DNA of 40,532 nt, taken from the NCBI GenBank assembly GCA_023388605.1, contig JAEWFX010000042.1, positions 1 through 40,532 on the forward strand, written 5' to 3'. The translations under genes and the position numbers were made by a program. Shown one piece after another: positions 16,493-25,550 of the stretch. The stretch's first letter is position 1; every line of letters starts with the position of its first letter. The notes beneath the pieces are model-generated. The model was not told the origin of the DNA and did not search any database. It worked only from the letters and a program-made list of their open reading frames with translations. Origin of the DNA: Bacillota bacterium (lineage in GTDB: Bacteria > Bacillota > Clostridia > Saccharofermentanales > DTU023).

Positions 16493-17854
16493 GTGGCAAC
16501 AGAGGTAAAAAATTTAAAGACACATCGTATGGGGAATAATCCGATCTTCCGGACTTTGATCTTCATGTCTCTCCCTTCGATGCTCTCTATGACAATACAG
16601 TCACTATACAACATAGTAGACAGTTACTTCGTCGGGCAGATCAGCGAGAACGCTTTGCGCGCAGTCTCCATCGTCTTTCCTGTACAACAATTGATGATCG
16701 CTCTCTTCGTCGGTACTGCCATCGGTGTCGGTTCTTACGTGGCTCGCAGTCTAGGAGCGAAAAATTTCGACGATGCAGATCAAGCTGTCGGTCACGGCCT
16801 CATGCTGGGCATAATCAACTGGTTAATTTTTGTAGTGATCGGTATAACTTTGTCAGGAGTGGTTGCACACGGATTCTCAGATATCCCAGATGTCCAGAAC
16901 ATGGCCATAGACTACATGCAAATCGTCACCATCGGTTCGATCGGCGTGTCTCTATCTGTCACTGTCGAAAAAACTTTGCAGGCAACAGGAGATATGATCA
17001 TACCGATGATGTTGCACTTGCTCGGCGCCATCACCAATATCATCCTCGATCCTATCTTGATTTTCGGCTGGGGATTCATTCCTGCCATGGGTATACGCGG
17101 CGCTGCTTATGCCACCATCGCTGGACAAATTCTCGGTGGATGTACTGGTCTTTTTGTATTGCTCTTTAAGGAGCACGGCGTCAAATGTCATCTCGGTAAA
17201 TTTAGGCCACAAAAATTCTATCTGTACAATATTATGCGAGTCAGTCTGCCCTCCATCGTCATGGGTGCAGTCAACAGCATATTAGTCTTCTCCTTGAACG
17301 GCATCATCAAGCCCTATTCTGAGACAGGTATCACCGCCTTCGGCATCTCCATCAAGCTGCAATCTTTTATCATGATGCCGATCTTCGGTCTCAATCAGGG
17401 TCTATTGCCCTTGATCGGCTACAATTACGGTGCACATAATTTCCATCGTGTCCGCCGTGCACTGCTCTATGCCTGTCTGTTATCACTCGCCGTCTCGACA
17501 AGCGGTATGCTAGTATTTGAACTTTTCCCAGAGCAACTGCTACGCATCTTCAACGATGATCCCACGCTGATTTCTATAGGTATACCAGCCATCCGCATCA
17601 TCGCACTGTGCTATCCTTCCGCAGGTGCCTCGATTATGGTATCTGGCGCTTTTCAAGCTATGGGGTTCGGCACTCGCTCCCTCATCATCTCCTTGTCACG
17701 TCAGGTCTTTGTGCTCTTACCCGTAGCCTATGTGCTCGGCAGGATCTCCATCATCGGTATTTGGTGCGCTTTCCCCATCGCTGAAATCGTGTCTTTCAGC
17801 CTCTGCACCTTCCTCTATCTGAGACTGCGTAAGCGTTATCTCTTGGAGCAATAA
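16493..17854 (+). CDS. MATE-family multidrug/cation antiporter
   Basis: 453 residues with about 12 membrane helices in two six-helix halves, the length and topology of MATE exporters, which expel cationic drugs or metabolites in exchange for Na+ or H+. Typical stretches are FRTLIFMSLPSMLSMTIQSL, YNIVDSYFVGQI and VGTAIGVGSYVARSLGA in the first half, and QGLLPLIGYNYGA and SGAFQAMGFGTRS in the second. The start is GTG at 16493, supported by GAGG 7-10 nt upstream; the ATG at codon 13 has no ribosome binding site at useful distance. The gene stands divergent to the ABC exporter operon behind an unusual structured leader. Substrate is unknown. Confidence 0.9.
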   Translation: MATEVKNLKTHRMGNNPIFRTLIFMSLPSMLSMTIQSLYNIVDSYFVGQISENALRAVSIVFPVQQLMIALFVGTAIGVGSYVARSLGAKNFDDADQAVGHGLMLGIINWLIFVVIGITLSGVVAHGFSDIPDVQNMAIDYMQIVTIGSIGVSLSVTVEKTLQATGDMIIPMMLHLLGAITNIILDPILIFGWGFIPAMGIRGAAYATIAGQILGGCTGLFVLLFKEHGVKCHLGKFRPQKFYLYNIMRVSLPSIVMGAVNSILVFSLNGIIKPYSETGITAFGISIKLQSFIMMPIFGLNQGLLPLIGYNYGAHNFHRVRRALLYACLLSLAVSTSGMLVFELFPEQLLRIFNDDPTLISIGIPAIRIIALCYPSAGASIMVSGAFQAMGFGTRSLIISLSRQVFVLLPVAYVLGRISIIGIWCAFPIAEIVSFSLCTFLYLRLRKRYLLEQ

Positions 17855-17902
17855 TTTAGGCCATTTGCTAAAATAACGATAAATAAACTACTAGGAGGAC
17901 CT

Positions 17903-19297
17903 ATGCTCGATACTGAATTAAAACAATTAGCATCCGAATTTGTCGAAGCTAATTTCCCTGATCTCATCGATGATCTACGAGATTTGATCGCCTATAAATC
18001 TGTAAAAGGTACACCAGCTGAAGGAGCTCCCTTCGGTCAAGAAGTTCGCGACTGTCTCGACGCTACTCTCGCCATAGGTAAACGCTTCGGTTTGAAGACT
18101 GTCAATTGCGACAACCGTATCGGTTATGTCGAGCTGCCTGGCAAATCTGCTGACTATGTGGCGACTATCGCCCATTGTGATGTCGTCCCTGCTGGCAATG
18201 GCTGGGATTCTGATCCCTTCGAGATGATAGAACGTGACGGATATGTTATCGGACGAGGAACTATGGACGATAAAGGCCCTCTAGTTTTGACCCTCTATCT
18301 CGCAAAATTTTTGAAAGAATTGGGCGAGGATTTCCCCTTGAGTTTTCGTGCCATCGTCGGATGTGACGAAGAGACGGGTATGTCAGATGTCGAATACTAT
18401 TTAGAGCACCATCCCGAGCCCGTATTCTGCTATACACCTGACTCGAACTTCCCTGCCATCCATGGTGAAAAAGGTATCATGGAAGGTAACTTCCACAGTG
18501 CTGTTTTCAATTCTCCTAAAATTTTGGACTGTGCTTGCGGTATAGCTTCAAACGTCGTGCCCGATCAAGCATGGATGTTGATCGAAGATCCCAAACGCGA
18601 CTTAGCAGTGACTAAAGGCATCACTGTCGAAAAACTAGGCAAGGCTATCAAGGTCAGTGCTCAGGGTAAAGGAGCACACGCCTCGACTCCCGAAGATAGT
18701 ATCAACGCCATCGAACGTTTGGTAGATTTTGTTTTATCAGAAGACTTGGTCAGCTCACAAGAAGCTAATTTCTTAAATTTGGTCAAAAAACTGACTTCTG
18801 ACTACACTGGTAAAAAATTGGATATCGATCGTACAGACGATATTTTCTCACCGCTCACTATCATCGGCGGTAAACTCAACTTTGTCGATGGTCACCTAGT
18901 TCAGAATTTCAATATCCGCTACCCCAAATCCATCACCTCGACTGAGATACAGGATAGCCTAACCAGACACTGTACTGAACACGCAGCGGAATTAGAGATT
19001 ATCAGCAATAACGAGACCTTCTACATGAATCCAGACAATGAAGCTGTGAGCGTATGTGTAGATACTTACAATGACATCTTTGGTAAAGACGAAAAACCCT
19101 ACACAATCGGCGGCGGAACCTATGCTCGACACTTCAAAAACGCTATCAGTTTTGGACCAGAACACTTAGATGATGTATATCCTGATTTTGTCGGAGCCAT
19201 CCACGGTGCCAACGAAGGAGCTGAGCTCAAACGTTTTGCCGACGCACTCAAAGTCTACATCGTCGCAACATATAAACTGCTCAAGTTAAACTACTGA
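17903..19297 (+). CDS. pepV: PepV-type Xaa-His dipeptidase (M20 family)
   Basis: 464 residues, the normal PepV length. It is a cytoplasmic zinc dipeptidase that cleaves dipeptides after uptake, including beta-Ala-His types. Metal and catalytic motifs are clear: TIAHCDVVPAGNGWDSDPFE (88-107), with His91, GRGTMDDKGP (117-126), with the bridging aspartate, and CDEETGMSD (154-162), with the general base glutamate. A late YTIGGGTYARHFKNAISFG supplies the second metal-site region. It lies 48 nt behind the MATE gene with AGGAGG at 17893-17898. Its stop overlaps the next gene's ATG (TGATG). It lacks a signal peptide. Confidence 0.94.
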   Translation: MLDTELKQLASEFVEANFPDLIDDLRDLIAYKSVKGTPAEGAPFGQEVRDCLDATLAIGKRFGLKTVNCDNRIGYVELPGKSADYVATIAHCDVVPAGNGWDSDPFEMIERDGYVIGRGTMDDKGPLVLTLYLAKFLKELGEDFPLSFRAIVGCDEETGMSDVEYYLEHHPEPVFCYTPDSNFPAIHGEKGIMEGNFHSAVFNSPKILDCACGIASNVVPDQAWMLIEDPKRDLAVTKGITVEKLGKAIKVSAQGKGAHASTPEDSINAIERLVDFVLSEDLVSSQEANFLNLVKKLTSDYTGKKLDIDRTDDIFSPLTIIGGKLNFVDGHLVQNFNIRYPKSITSTEIQDSLTRHCTEHAAELEIISNNETFYMNPDNEAVSVCVDTYNDIFGKDEKPYTIGGGTYARHFKNAISFGPEHLDDVYPDFVGAIHGANEGAELKRFADALKVYIVATYKLLKLNY

Positions 19298-19815
19298 TGC
19301 TCAAAGAACTTCTACCCCAAAAAATAAAATTTAAGCTGCCCGGTCTGAGAATTCTCAAGACTGGGCTAGCTATTTTCTTATGCTTCTTGATCGCATATTG
19401 GCGTGGTCGTGAAGACACTGTATTTTATTCAGTTATCGCCGCCATTATCTGTTTGCGTAACGATGTCACCTCATCATTAAAAATGGGTGTTGACCGCATG
19501 ATCGGCACCATCATCGGCGGTCTATTCGGACTCTGTTATATCAAAATCGAAATATTAGGACAGCTGCCAGATAACAACGTAGTCTTACACTACTTTTTGC
19601 TCAGTGTCTGTTCGATGTTCTTGATTTGGTTAGCGGCTTCTCTCGATAGTCCTGGCTCAGCGGTTATCACGTCTATCGTCTTTCTCTCCATCGTGCTAAA
19701 TCATGGGCGCGATGTCAGTCCTGAGATCTTTGCTATCAATCGTATCATCGAAACCTTCGTGGGTATCTTGACCGCAATTATTGTGAACTACTTACCCCGA
19801 TTTTCTCGCCGTTGA
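19297..19815 (+). CDS. Aromatic acid exporter family (ArAE/FUSC-like) membrane protein
   Basis: 172 residues with a short amphipathic start and five predicted helices between about 20 and 165. The N-terminal pattern RILKTGLAIFLCFLIAYW, followed by SVIAAIICLRNDVTSSLKMG and RMIGTIIGGLFGL, matches the N-terminal membrane domain of ArAE_1 (DUF939) proteins. The usual cytoplasmic C-terminal domain (another 150 residues or so) is missing, so this is a short form. It is translationally coupled to pepV. Its last 38 bases overlap the end of the convergent YhgE-like gene. Export of an organic acid is suggested by family only. Confidence 0.75.
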   Translation: MLKELLPQKIKFKLPGLRILKTGLAIFLCFLIAYWRGREDTVFYSVIAAIICLRNDVTSSLKMGVDRMIGTIIGGLFGLCYIKIEILGQLPDNNVVLHYFLLSVCSMFLIWLAASLDSPGSAVITSIVFLSIVLNHGRDVSPEIFAINRIIETFVGILTAIIVNYLPRFSRR

Positions 19816-22060
19816 TCGCAGGCACGAAAAACACGAATTGCACACTCTTGATGTTTTTGTTTTTAGTTGAGGTAAAAGATAACGGACGATAGTCAGAATT
19901 CTGATAGGATTTGAGGTGTTCTGCGATCTCTTCTTCCATACGTGATGTCATACCCTGTGTCTGACGGTTGAGCTCTTGATTGCCATGAGCCAATCTACTC
20001 ACACCATACAGATACTCGCTGAAGCCTTTGGTCAAATCTTCTACACCATGTGCGAATTTAAGTTTATTTTGTGTCAATAGATCGAAATTAGCTACTAAGG
20101 TGTCAAAACCTTCACTTAATTTTTGACCCACCGTACCTACTCCTGACATCTGATCGCTGAAATTTTTTGCTCCTGTGCTCAACTTATCCATTCCGGCCAT
20201 GATCTCTGTATCATAGACTTTATGTAAGTTATTGACGCCGTCAAAATATTCTCCTAAGCCTTTTGAATATGCTTGATACTGAGTAGATAGCTGTTTGATG
20301 CCAGCGAATAACTGTTCCATTCCAGTTTGACCTGATCCCAGTTGATCCACCAATGTTTTCACTCCCTCATCAATTTTATCTAGAGCAGAGATCAACTGGA
20401 CGCCGGACTCCTTCAGTGCATCCGTGCCATTATTCGCCGTCTGTTTTTCCCACTCTGCGACCATCTGGTCGATGAAGCCAGCGACTGCTAGCACCGTCTG
20501 CGATTGTCTGTAGTGGGCAGTCTGTTCTTCGATCAGAGCATCGATAACTTTGACGATATCAGGATCTGTGCGTTTAGCGGGATCAATCTGCAATTGTTCG
20601 CACCAACTATCTGCATCGAGCGGTGGATTGACTGCACTGGCCATCTGTTGCAATTGCTCGCTGATACTCTTGAGCGTCGGCATCAACGCAGCCATACCTT
20701 GTGTCGCCTTGTCTACACCGTCCACATATGACTTGAGACCATCTTTTAATTTGGCTATAGCTTCGACCAACTGCTGTGGATTTTGATTTGTATCTGCTCC
20801 AGGGTTATCGGGTTTTGACTCATTGCCATCGCCAGGATCTTTATTGTCCTTATTCGGCAATTTGTCAGCTATCTCTTCGAGAGCTGTAGCAAAAGTTTGA
20901 TTGCCTTGCTGCAACTGCGGTGTTGCCTCAGCCACCTGGGCAAAACCTTGAGCATAAGTATGCATACCTTGATTCAATTGATCTATGCTACTTGCCAAAG
21001 TGTCGATGCCACCTGCTACATTCGGTAGATTGTCGGTCAACAGTTTCAACTTGTCTGAATACGTCTGCATGCCGAGTAATAATTGACGATTCGCTTCCTG
21101 CAATTCTGCATTGCCTGCATTCACCTTCTCGCTTCCCTCTAACAAAGGTTTTTGGGCTGCTAAAAGTTGATCTGTACTGCTGGCTAATTCAGCGATGCCA
21201 GACTCTAGTTGTCCCAGCGGATCAGTGAACTCATCAGTGTCTGGCAATGAACCGAAGAAATTAAGTGGGATGGCACTGATTCTGATGCGATCCATCGCAA
21301 AATCATTTACCTCAGCACTGGCGGTGTAAGTGCGTTCCTCAGTCTGACTGAGAATGGTGTAGGTGGCAGAGATATCCTTGCCTTCCAGGGCGATAATCGA
21401 TGCCGGTGCTGATATGTTGCTGCAACGATCGGGATCAAAAGGTATACGTACTTGTACAGCATAGTTATCAAAATATTGCTGCCCTTCTTGAGCTGGGTCT
21501 TTGTAAGACTCATTCTTATCTATGGTGAAAGTGATCTTGAGCTTGCCACTGGCACCAGATAGTTTGTCTGCCGTCACTTCTTCGCCGTTTAATTCATACT
21601 TGAAAGTAAAATTCCAGGGGATCTCCTTGCTCTGCAAATTTCCTTGATACCAATAGCGTTCCGGTGAGGCTGGGAGATCGACAGCTCCATCTGAATATGT
21701 CAGTTTCTGTTCATTCAGCGATTTGATTTCACTGTAATCTCCATAATCTTTAGTCTTAGCATCAAGTTGCTCAAATTGATTTATAACATACAGCGAAGAT
21801 ACCGCACCTTCCTCGGAGAGCAGACCAAAAACGGCCTCTGTCTTCACATCTGAATTAGACGAAACCATGTCATTGTCGGACGGTTGCTCGCTAGATTTAG
21901 CTGGGCTATCGGTATTTTTAGCATCGACATTCAGCGAAGTCATCACTAAGAGCAATATCGCTACTAACAACAGACAACAGGCATTGAGTATTTTTTTACT
22001 ACGCAATCGTCTGATTGTACGTGCGTAAGTTCTATCAAAAAATTGCTGAAACTTTTTCAT
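19778..22060 (-). CDS. YhgE/Pip-like coiled-coil partner of the MMPL transporter
   Basis: 760 residues. One N-terminal membrane helix (about 24-42) is followed by a long extracytoplasmic part: a beta-rich region (about 130-270), then about 450 residues of coiled coil with recurring L-x-x-G and Y-x-x-G steps such as LNQGMHTYAQGFAQV, and a short beta tail. This repeat is that of YhgE/Pip and related partners of MMPL transporters. No C-terminal membrane domain is present, unlike canonical YhgE. A Pro/Asn-rich insert interrupts the coil near 405-425. The start is the ATG at 22060 with AAGGAG before it; a GTG two codons earlier is a poorer choice. It lies 2 nt behind the MMPL gene. Probably it forms the outer conduit of that transporter. 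Confidence 0.72.
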   Translation of the reverse strand: MKKFQQFFDRTYARTIRRLRSKKILNACCLLLVAILLLVMTSLNVDAKNTDSPAKSSEQPSDNDMVSSNSDVKTEAVFGLLSEEGAVSSLYVINQFEQLDAKTKDYGDYSEIKSLNEQKLTYSDGAVDLPASPERYWYQGNLQSKEIPWNFTFKYELNGEEVTADKLSGASGKLKITFTIDKNESYKDPAQEGQQYFDNYAVQVRIPFDPDRCSNISAPASIIALEGKDISATYTILSQTEERTYTASAEVNDFAMDRIRISAIPLNFFGSLPDTDEFTDPLGQLESGIAELASSTDQLLAAQKPLLEGSEKVNAGNAELQEANRQLLLGMQTYSDKLKLLTDNLPNVAGGIDTLASSIDQLNQGMHTYAQGFAQVAEATPQLQQGNQTFATALEEIADKLPNKDNKDPGDGNESKPDNPGADTNQNPQQLVEAIAKLKDGLKSYVDGVDKATQGMAALMPTLKSISEQLQQMASAVNPPLDADSWCEQLQIDPAKRTDPDIVKVIDALIEEQTAHYRQSQTVLAVAGFIDQMVAEWEKQTANNGTDALKESGVQLISALDKIDEGVKTLVDQLGSGQTGMEQLFAGIKQLSTQYQAYSKGLGEYFDGVNNLHKVYDTEIMAGMDKLSTGAKNFSDQMSGVGTVGQKLSEGFDTLVANFDLLTQNKLKFAHGVEDLTKGFSEYLYGVSRLAHGNQELNRQTQGMTSRMEEEIAEHLKSYQNSDYRPLSFTSTKNKNIKSVQFVFFVPAINGEKIGVSSSQ

Positions 22061-22062
22061 AG

Positions 22063-24138
22063 TCACTCCTTTGCTGATTTGATCAACCAGCGTCTACTGA
22101 TAAACCATAATGCCGGCAGGATAAAAATGACGGAGGCCAGGGAGAAGAGTGCTCCCCTACCTAGTACTTGTCCTAGTTCACTGACCACCTTGATCGAAGA
22201 GACAAAACTGAGAATGTAACCGCTGGTAGCGAGGATTAAGGCTGGCAAAATCACAGCTGGCAGATATTCACGTAAAGTATCTATTATCGCCTCCGGATCA
22301 CGCGATTGTTTGACGAGATAATTGCGGCTCAACAAGATGCCATAGTCGACCGTTGCTCCTAACTGCACCGTCGAAATAACTAAGTAGCCGATATAACTCA
22401 GACGATACTCCAAAAGATAAGGAATACTGAGATTAGTCCAGATCGCAAATTCAATAGTCAGGAGCAGAATCAGAGGCATCAACCAATTACGGAAAGTTAT
22501 GAGAATAACTAATCCCACCGTCAGAATGGCAAGCCCATTAGCGATTAGACCATCTAATTTCACGCAATCACGCAGATCGTAGATGCTGAAATTTGCACCG
22601 GCCATCAATGGTACAGCACCCTCAGGCTGATCCTCTTGATCGATCTCGGGATAATATTTAGCGACAGTAGCACGTGCATCGGCTACGATCTCAAAAGTTT
22701 GCTTTTTCTCTAGAGGCGAAGCGATCTGCCAAAAATACCTACTATAGTGCTCACTGAAGAGATTTTTGCTAACACTATCGGGCAATACTTCAATGGGTAG
22801 ACCGCGACCAACTTCCGTCGCGTAGCCGATCAAAGATTTGCTATAGATTTTTTGCTGAAGATCAGAGATCAGCTCAACTTCTTTGCCTGGATCAGATCGC
22901 GGTACCAATAGCACTGCTGTGTAACTCTCACCATACACGTCAGTGATTTTTTGCTTATCGACAGCGGCTTGAGAACCAGGAGCGAACTCACCCATACCGT
23001 ACTGAAAATCCGTGCGACTCTGCCAGCGAAATGCCGGAATCAGCAAGACAAGCAAAAGCAATAGGGTCAGATAACGTATCTTTAAGGACAGACGTGGCAA
23101 GATACGAAATTTCGGTACAAAACTACGATGGGCTGTCTTTTGCAATAGCGGTTGCAAAAGCAAGATCAACGCTGGCAACAAAACTAATACCGACAATAAA
23201 CTGAAGAAAATTCCTTTAGCTAACACTATGCCTAGATCAGCACCGATACGGAAGCGCATGAAGATCAGAGCGAGGAAGCCACAGATAGTGGTCACTGACG
23301 ATGCCATGATGGAGCTAAATGACTCACTTACAGCTAGACGCATAGCCTGCTTGCTATCACCGGTCTGACGTGTGTATTTCTCGAAGGCGTGAAGTAGGAA
23401 TATCATGTAATCGATGGTGACAGCTAGTTGCAGAGCAGCAGATACAGACTGAGTGATAAAGGACACCTGGGGCATAAAGACATTAGTGCCCATATTGAAG
23501 AGAACTGCCAACAGAATAGTGCAGATGAAAAGTATGGGGGAAAACCACGAAGTAGTACTGATGAAGAGAATGATCAGCACCAGCGGGATCATAAAGAGCA
23601 AAATACGTGTAATCTCCTCTTCGACAGCGCTGCGAGCCGTCACATACTCAACCAGTTGTCCGCGTACCGCACCATCGCTACCAATTATAGATCTGATATC
23701 AGCCAAGGCTTTGACGAGATCTTGATCCAGATCCATAGTCAGCATAAAGAGAGCCTGACCCTGCTGGTACATGGAATTGATATTGGGGTTATCAACCACT
23801 TCTAAAGGCGTGCGAAGATCCATCACATCATCTAACCACAGGACACGCTTGACCGCATAAGATGCGCTGAGCTTTTGTTTGTACTCAAGTGCTTCGCCAA
23901 TACTGTCAACTTTGACCATGACATCTGCATTGGGTAATTCTTCTTGAAAATCCTGCTGCAGCTGATGAATTGCGATGGTTGAAGGAGCTTTTTCAGGAAT
24001 GTAATCGGTGAGGTTATAAGCGATCTTAACATACGGCAGAGCGAAGATGCTGGCCACCGCCAACAAAACGAAAAACACTATAATCCGTTTTTGTCGACTG
24101 ACTATCCAACGGGCGATGTTAGCTTTCCATTGCTCCAA
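22063..24138 (-). CDS. MMPL/RND-family transporter
   Basis: 691 residues with about 12 helices in two repeats and a large extracytoplasmic loop after the first helix of each. The halves show the RND layout: MIPLVLIILFISTTSWFSPI and QLAVTIDYMIFLLHAFEKYT in the first, STVQLGATVDYGILLSRNYL in the second. The charged residues in TIDY and TVDY are those expected for proton coupling. Gram-positive MMPL proteins export lipids, peptides or drugs. The start is probably TTG at 24138, with GGAGG 5 nt upstream (24148-24144); the longer frame begins at a TTG at 24150, inside that site. It forms a two-gene operon with the coiled-coil partner. No TetR regulator lies next to it. Confidence 0.9.
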   Translation of the reverse strand: MEQWKANIARWIVSRQKRIIVFFVLLAVASIFALPYVKIAYNLTDYIPEKAPSTIAIHQLQQDFQEELPNADVMVKVDSIGEALEYKQKLSASYAVKRVLWLDDVMDLRTPLEVVDNPNINSMYQQGQALFMLTMDLDQDLVKALADIRSIIGSDGAVRGQLVEYVTARSAVEEEITRILLFMIPLVLIILFISTTSWFSPILFICTILLAVLFNMGTNVFMPQVSFITQSVSAALQLAVTIDYMIFLLHAFEKYTRQTGDSKQAMRLAVSESFSSIMASSVTTICGFLALIFMRFRIGADLGIVLAKGIFFSLLSVLVLLPALILLLQPLLQKTAHRSFVPKFRILPRLSLKIRYLTLLLLLVLLIPAFRWQSRTDFQYGMGEFAPGSQAAVDKQKITDVYGESYTAVLLVPRSDPGKEVELISDLQQKIYSKSLIGYATEVGRGLPIEVLPDSVSKNLFSEHYSRYFWQIASPLEKKQTFEIVADARATVAKYYPEIDQEDQPEGAVPLMAGANFSIYDLRDCVKLDGLIANGLAILTVGLVILITFRNWLMPLILLLTIEFAIWTNLSIPYLLEYRLSYIGYLVISTVQLGATVDYGILLSRNYLVKQSRDPEAIIDTLREYLPAVILPALILATSGYILSFVSSIKVVSELGQVLGRGALFSLASVIFILPALWFISRRWLIKSAKE

Positions 24139-24260
24139 GCTTACCTCCAAATTCTCACTTATATTTTAAGATATAGCCTAGAAATCTTGCAGTAGATTTC
24201 ATATCCTCGACCGCATATTTCACATTTGTTTTTATTTAAGTCAGAAGCCCTTCGCAAAAA

Positions 24261-24277
24261 CGATAATTTATTCTCAT
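24261..24277. promoter_or_regulatory. Fur/Zur-like site 1
   Basis: On the minus strand ATGAGAATAAATTATCG resembles a Fur-family box (TGAGAAT, then ATTATC) with one extra central base. It lies in the 282-bp divergent gap between the MMPL and alcohol dehydrogenase genes, about 67 bp from site 2. A match by eye only. Confidence 0.3.
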
Positions 24278-24327
24278 TTGTATCTCTTTTTAAGAAAAGA
24301 CTAGGCAAAACACCCAGTTAAATAAGG

Positions 24328-24345
24328 TGATTTAAATTATTCTCA
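24328..24345. promoter_or_regulatory. Fur/Zur-like site 2
   Basis: On the minus strand TGAGAATAATTTAAATCA repeats the TGAGAATAA core of site 1 in the same direction. It lies just upstream of the alcohol dehydrogenase promoter, a fitting place for an operator. The rest of the gap (24151-24260) is AT-rich with no clear element. Confidence 0.3.
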
Positions 24346-24351
24346 ATTCGC

Positions 24352-24380
24352 TATTGTTTAATTCTTTAACAGTGTATAAT
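24352..24380 (+). promoter_or_regulatory. Promoter of the secondary alcohol dehydrogenase gene
   Basis: A perfect -10 TATAAT (24375-24380). The -35 is weak: TATTGT at 17 nt or TTGTTT at 15 nt. The leader is about 35 nt and ends in the strong AGGAGGT site at 24407-24413, 7 nt before the ATG. Confidence 0.6.
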
Positions 24381-24420
24381 ATCCACATAAATGCGTTTTA
24401 ACGTTTAGGAGGTATTTATC

Positions 24421-25476
24421 ATGAAAGGTTATGCTATGCTCGAAATCGGCAAAACCGGTTGGATCGAGAAAGATCGTCCCAAATGTGGACCTAAGGATGC
24501 TATTATCCGTCCTCTCGCTCTATCTCCCTGTACTTCAGATATTCACACTGTATGGGAAGGTGCAATCGGTGAACGCCACAACATGATCCTAGGCCATGAA
24601 GGCTGCGGTGTTGTCGAAGAAGTCGGCGAATTGGTCAAGGACTTTAAACCTGGCGATCGTATCATGGTCGCAGCTATTACTCCTGACTGGGATTCACTCG
24701 AAGCTCAAGCTGGCTATCCTATGCACTCAGGCGGCATGCTCGCAGGCTGGAAATTCTCAAACTTCAAAGATGGTGTATTCGGTGAATACTTCCATGTCAA
24801 CGATGCTGATGGCAACTTAGCTCATCTACCCGATGCAATCAGCCCTGCTGAAGCTTGTATGCTCTCTGACATGGTCCCCACTGGTTTCCACGGTGTCGAG
24901 TTAGCAGATGTTCAATTCGGTGATACAGTTCTCGTTATCGGTATCGGTCCCGTCGGTCTGATGGCAGTTGCTGGTGCTGCTTTACGCGGTGCTTCTCGCA
25001 TCATCTGCGTCGGTACTCGCCAAGTTTGCCGCGATGTCGCTAAACAATATGGTGCTACCGATTTCATCGGCTACAAAGATGGCCCGATCGATCAACAAGT
25101 ATTAGAGATGACCGGTGGTAAAGGTGTCGATAAAGTTATCGTCGCTGGTGGTGATAACGATACCTTCGATCCTGCTATCAAAGTTCTGAAACCCGGCGGA
25201 CGTATTGGTAACGTCAACTACCTCGGCTCAGGCGAATTCGTCAAGATTCCTCGTGCTGAATGGGGTGTCGGTATGGGTCACAAATTAGTCACTGGTGGTC
25301 TGATGCCTGGTGGACGTCTCCGCTTAGAGAAACTCGGCAGCTTAGTCGCAGCTGGTAAACTCGACGTCTCCTTGATGCTCACCCACAAATTCCAAGGTTT
25401 TGAGCACGTAGAAGATGCTCTCTTCCTGATGAAAGATAAGCCCGCCGACCTGATCAAACCCGTCGTCGTCTTATAA
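24421..25476 (+). CDS. NADP-dependent secondary alcohol dehydrogenase (zinc)
   Basis: 351 residues, co-linear with the Clostridium beijerinckii and Thermoanaerobacter secondary alcohol dehydrogenases, which interconvert acetone and 2-propanol and other secondary alcohols. The catalytic zinc ligands are all present: Cys37 (SPCTSDIH), His59 (ILGHEGCG) and Asp150 (LSDM). The Rossmann motif is GIGPVG (174-179). Gly198, Arg200 and Tyr218, known to give NADP(H) preference, are kept; residue 199 is Thr for Ser. The structural-zinc cysteine cluster of horse-type enzymes is absent, as in this group. It has a strong promoter, ribosome binding site and terminator and uses few rare codons, so it is probably highly expressed and serves to dispose of reducing power. 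I see no sign of transfer. Confidence 0.94.
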   Translation: MKGYAMLEIGKTGWIEKDRPKCGPKDAIIRPLALSPCTSDIHTVWEGAIGERHNMILGHEGCGVVEEVGELVKDFKPGDRIMVAAITPDWDSLEAQAGYPMHSGGMLAGWKFSNFKDGVFGEYFHVNDADGNLAHLPDAISPAEACMLSDMVPTGFHGVELADVQFGDTVLVIGIGPVGLMAVAGAALRGASRIICVGTRQVCRDVAKQYGATDFIGYKDGPIDQQVLEMTGGKGVDKVIVAGGDNDTFDPAIKVLKPGGRIGNVNYLGSGEFVKIPRAEWGVGMGHKLVTGGLMPGGRLRLEKLGSLVAAGKLDVSLMLTHKFQGFEHVEDALFLMKDKPADLIKPVVVL

Positions 25477-25487
25477 TTTATTGTTCT

Positions 25488-25514
25488 GCCCGAGCTTCGG
25501 CTCGGGCTTTTTTT
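25488..25514 (+). terminator. Strong intrinsic terminator after the alcohol dehydrogenase
   Basis: GCCCGAGC-TTCG-GCTCGGGC gives an 8-bp GC-rich stem with a stable UUCG tetraloop, followed by seven Ts. It separates this gene from the COG0523 GTPase gene 36 nt further on. Confidence 0.95.
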
Positions 25515-25550
25515 ATTGCTCAAAACAACTTGAAAAACTAAAATAACGCT

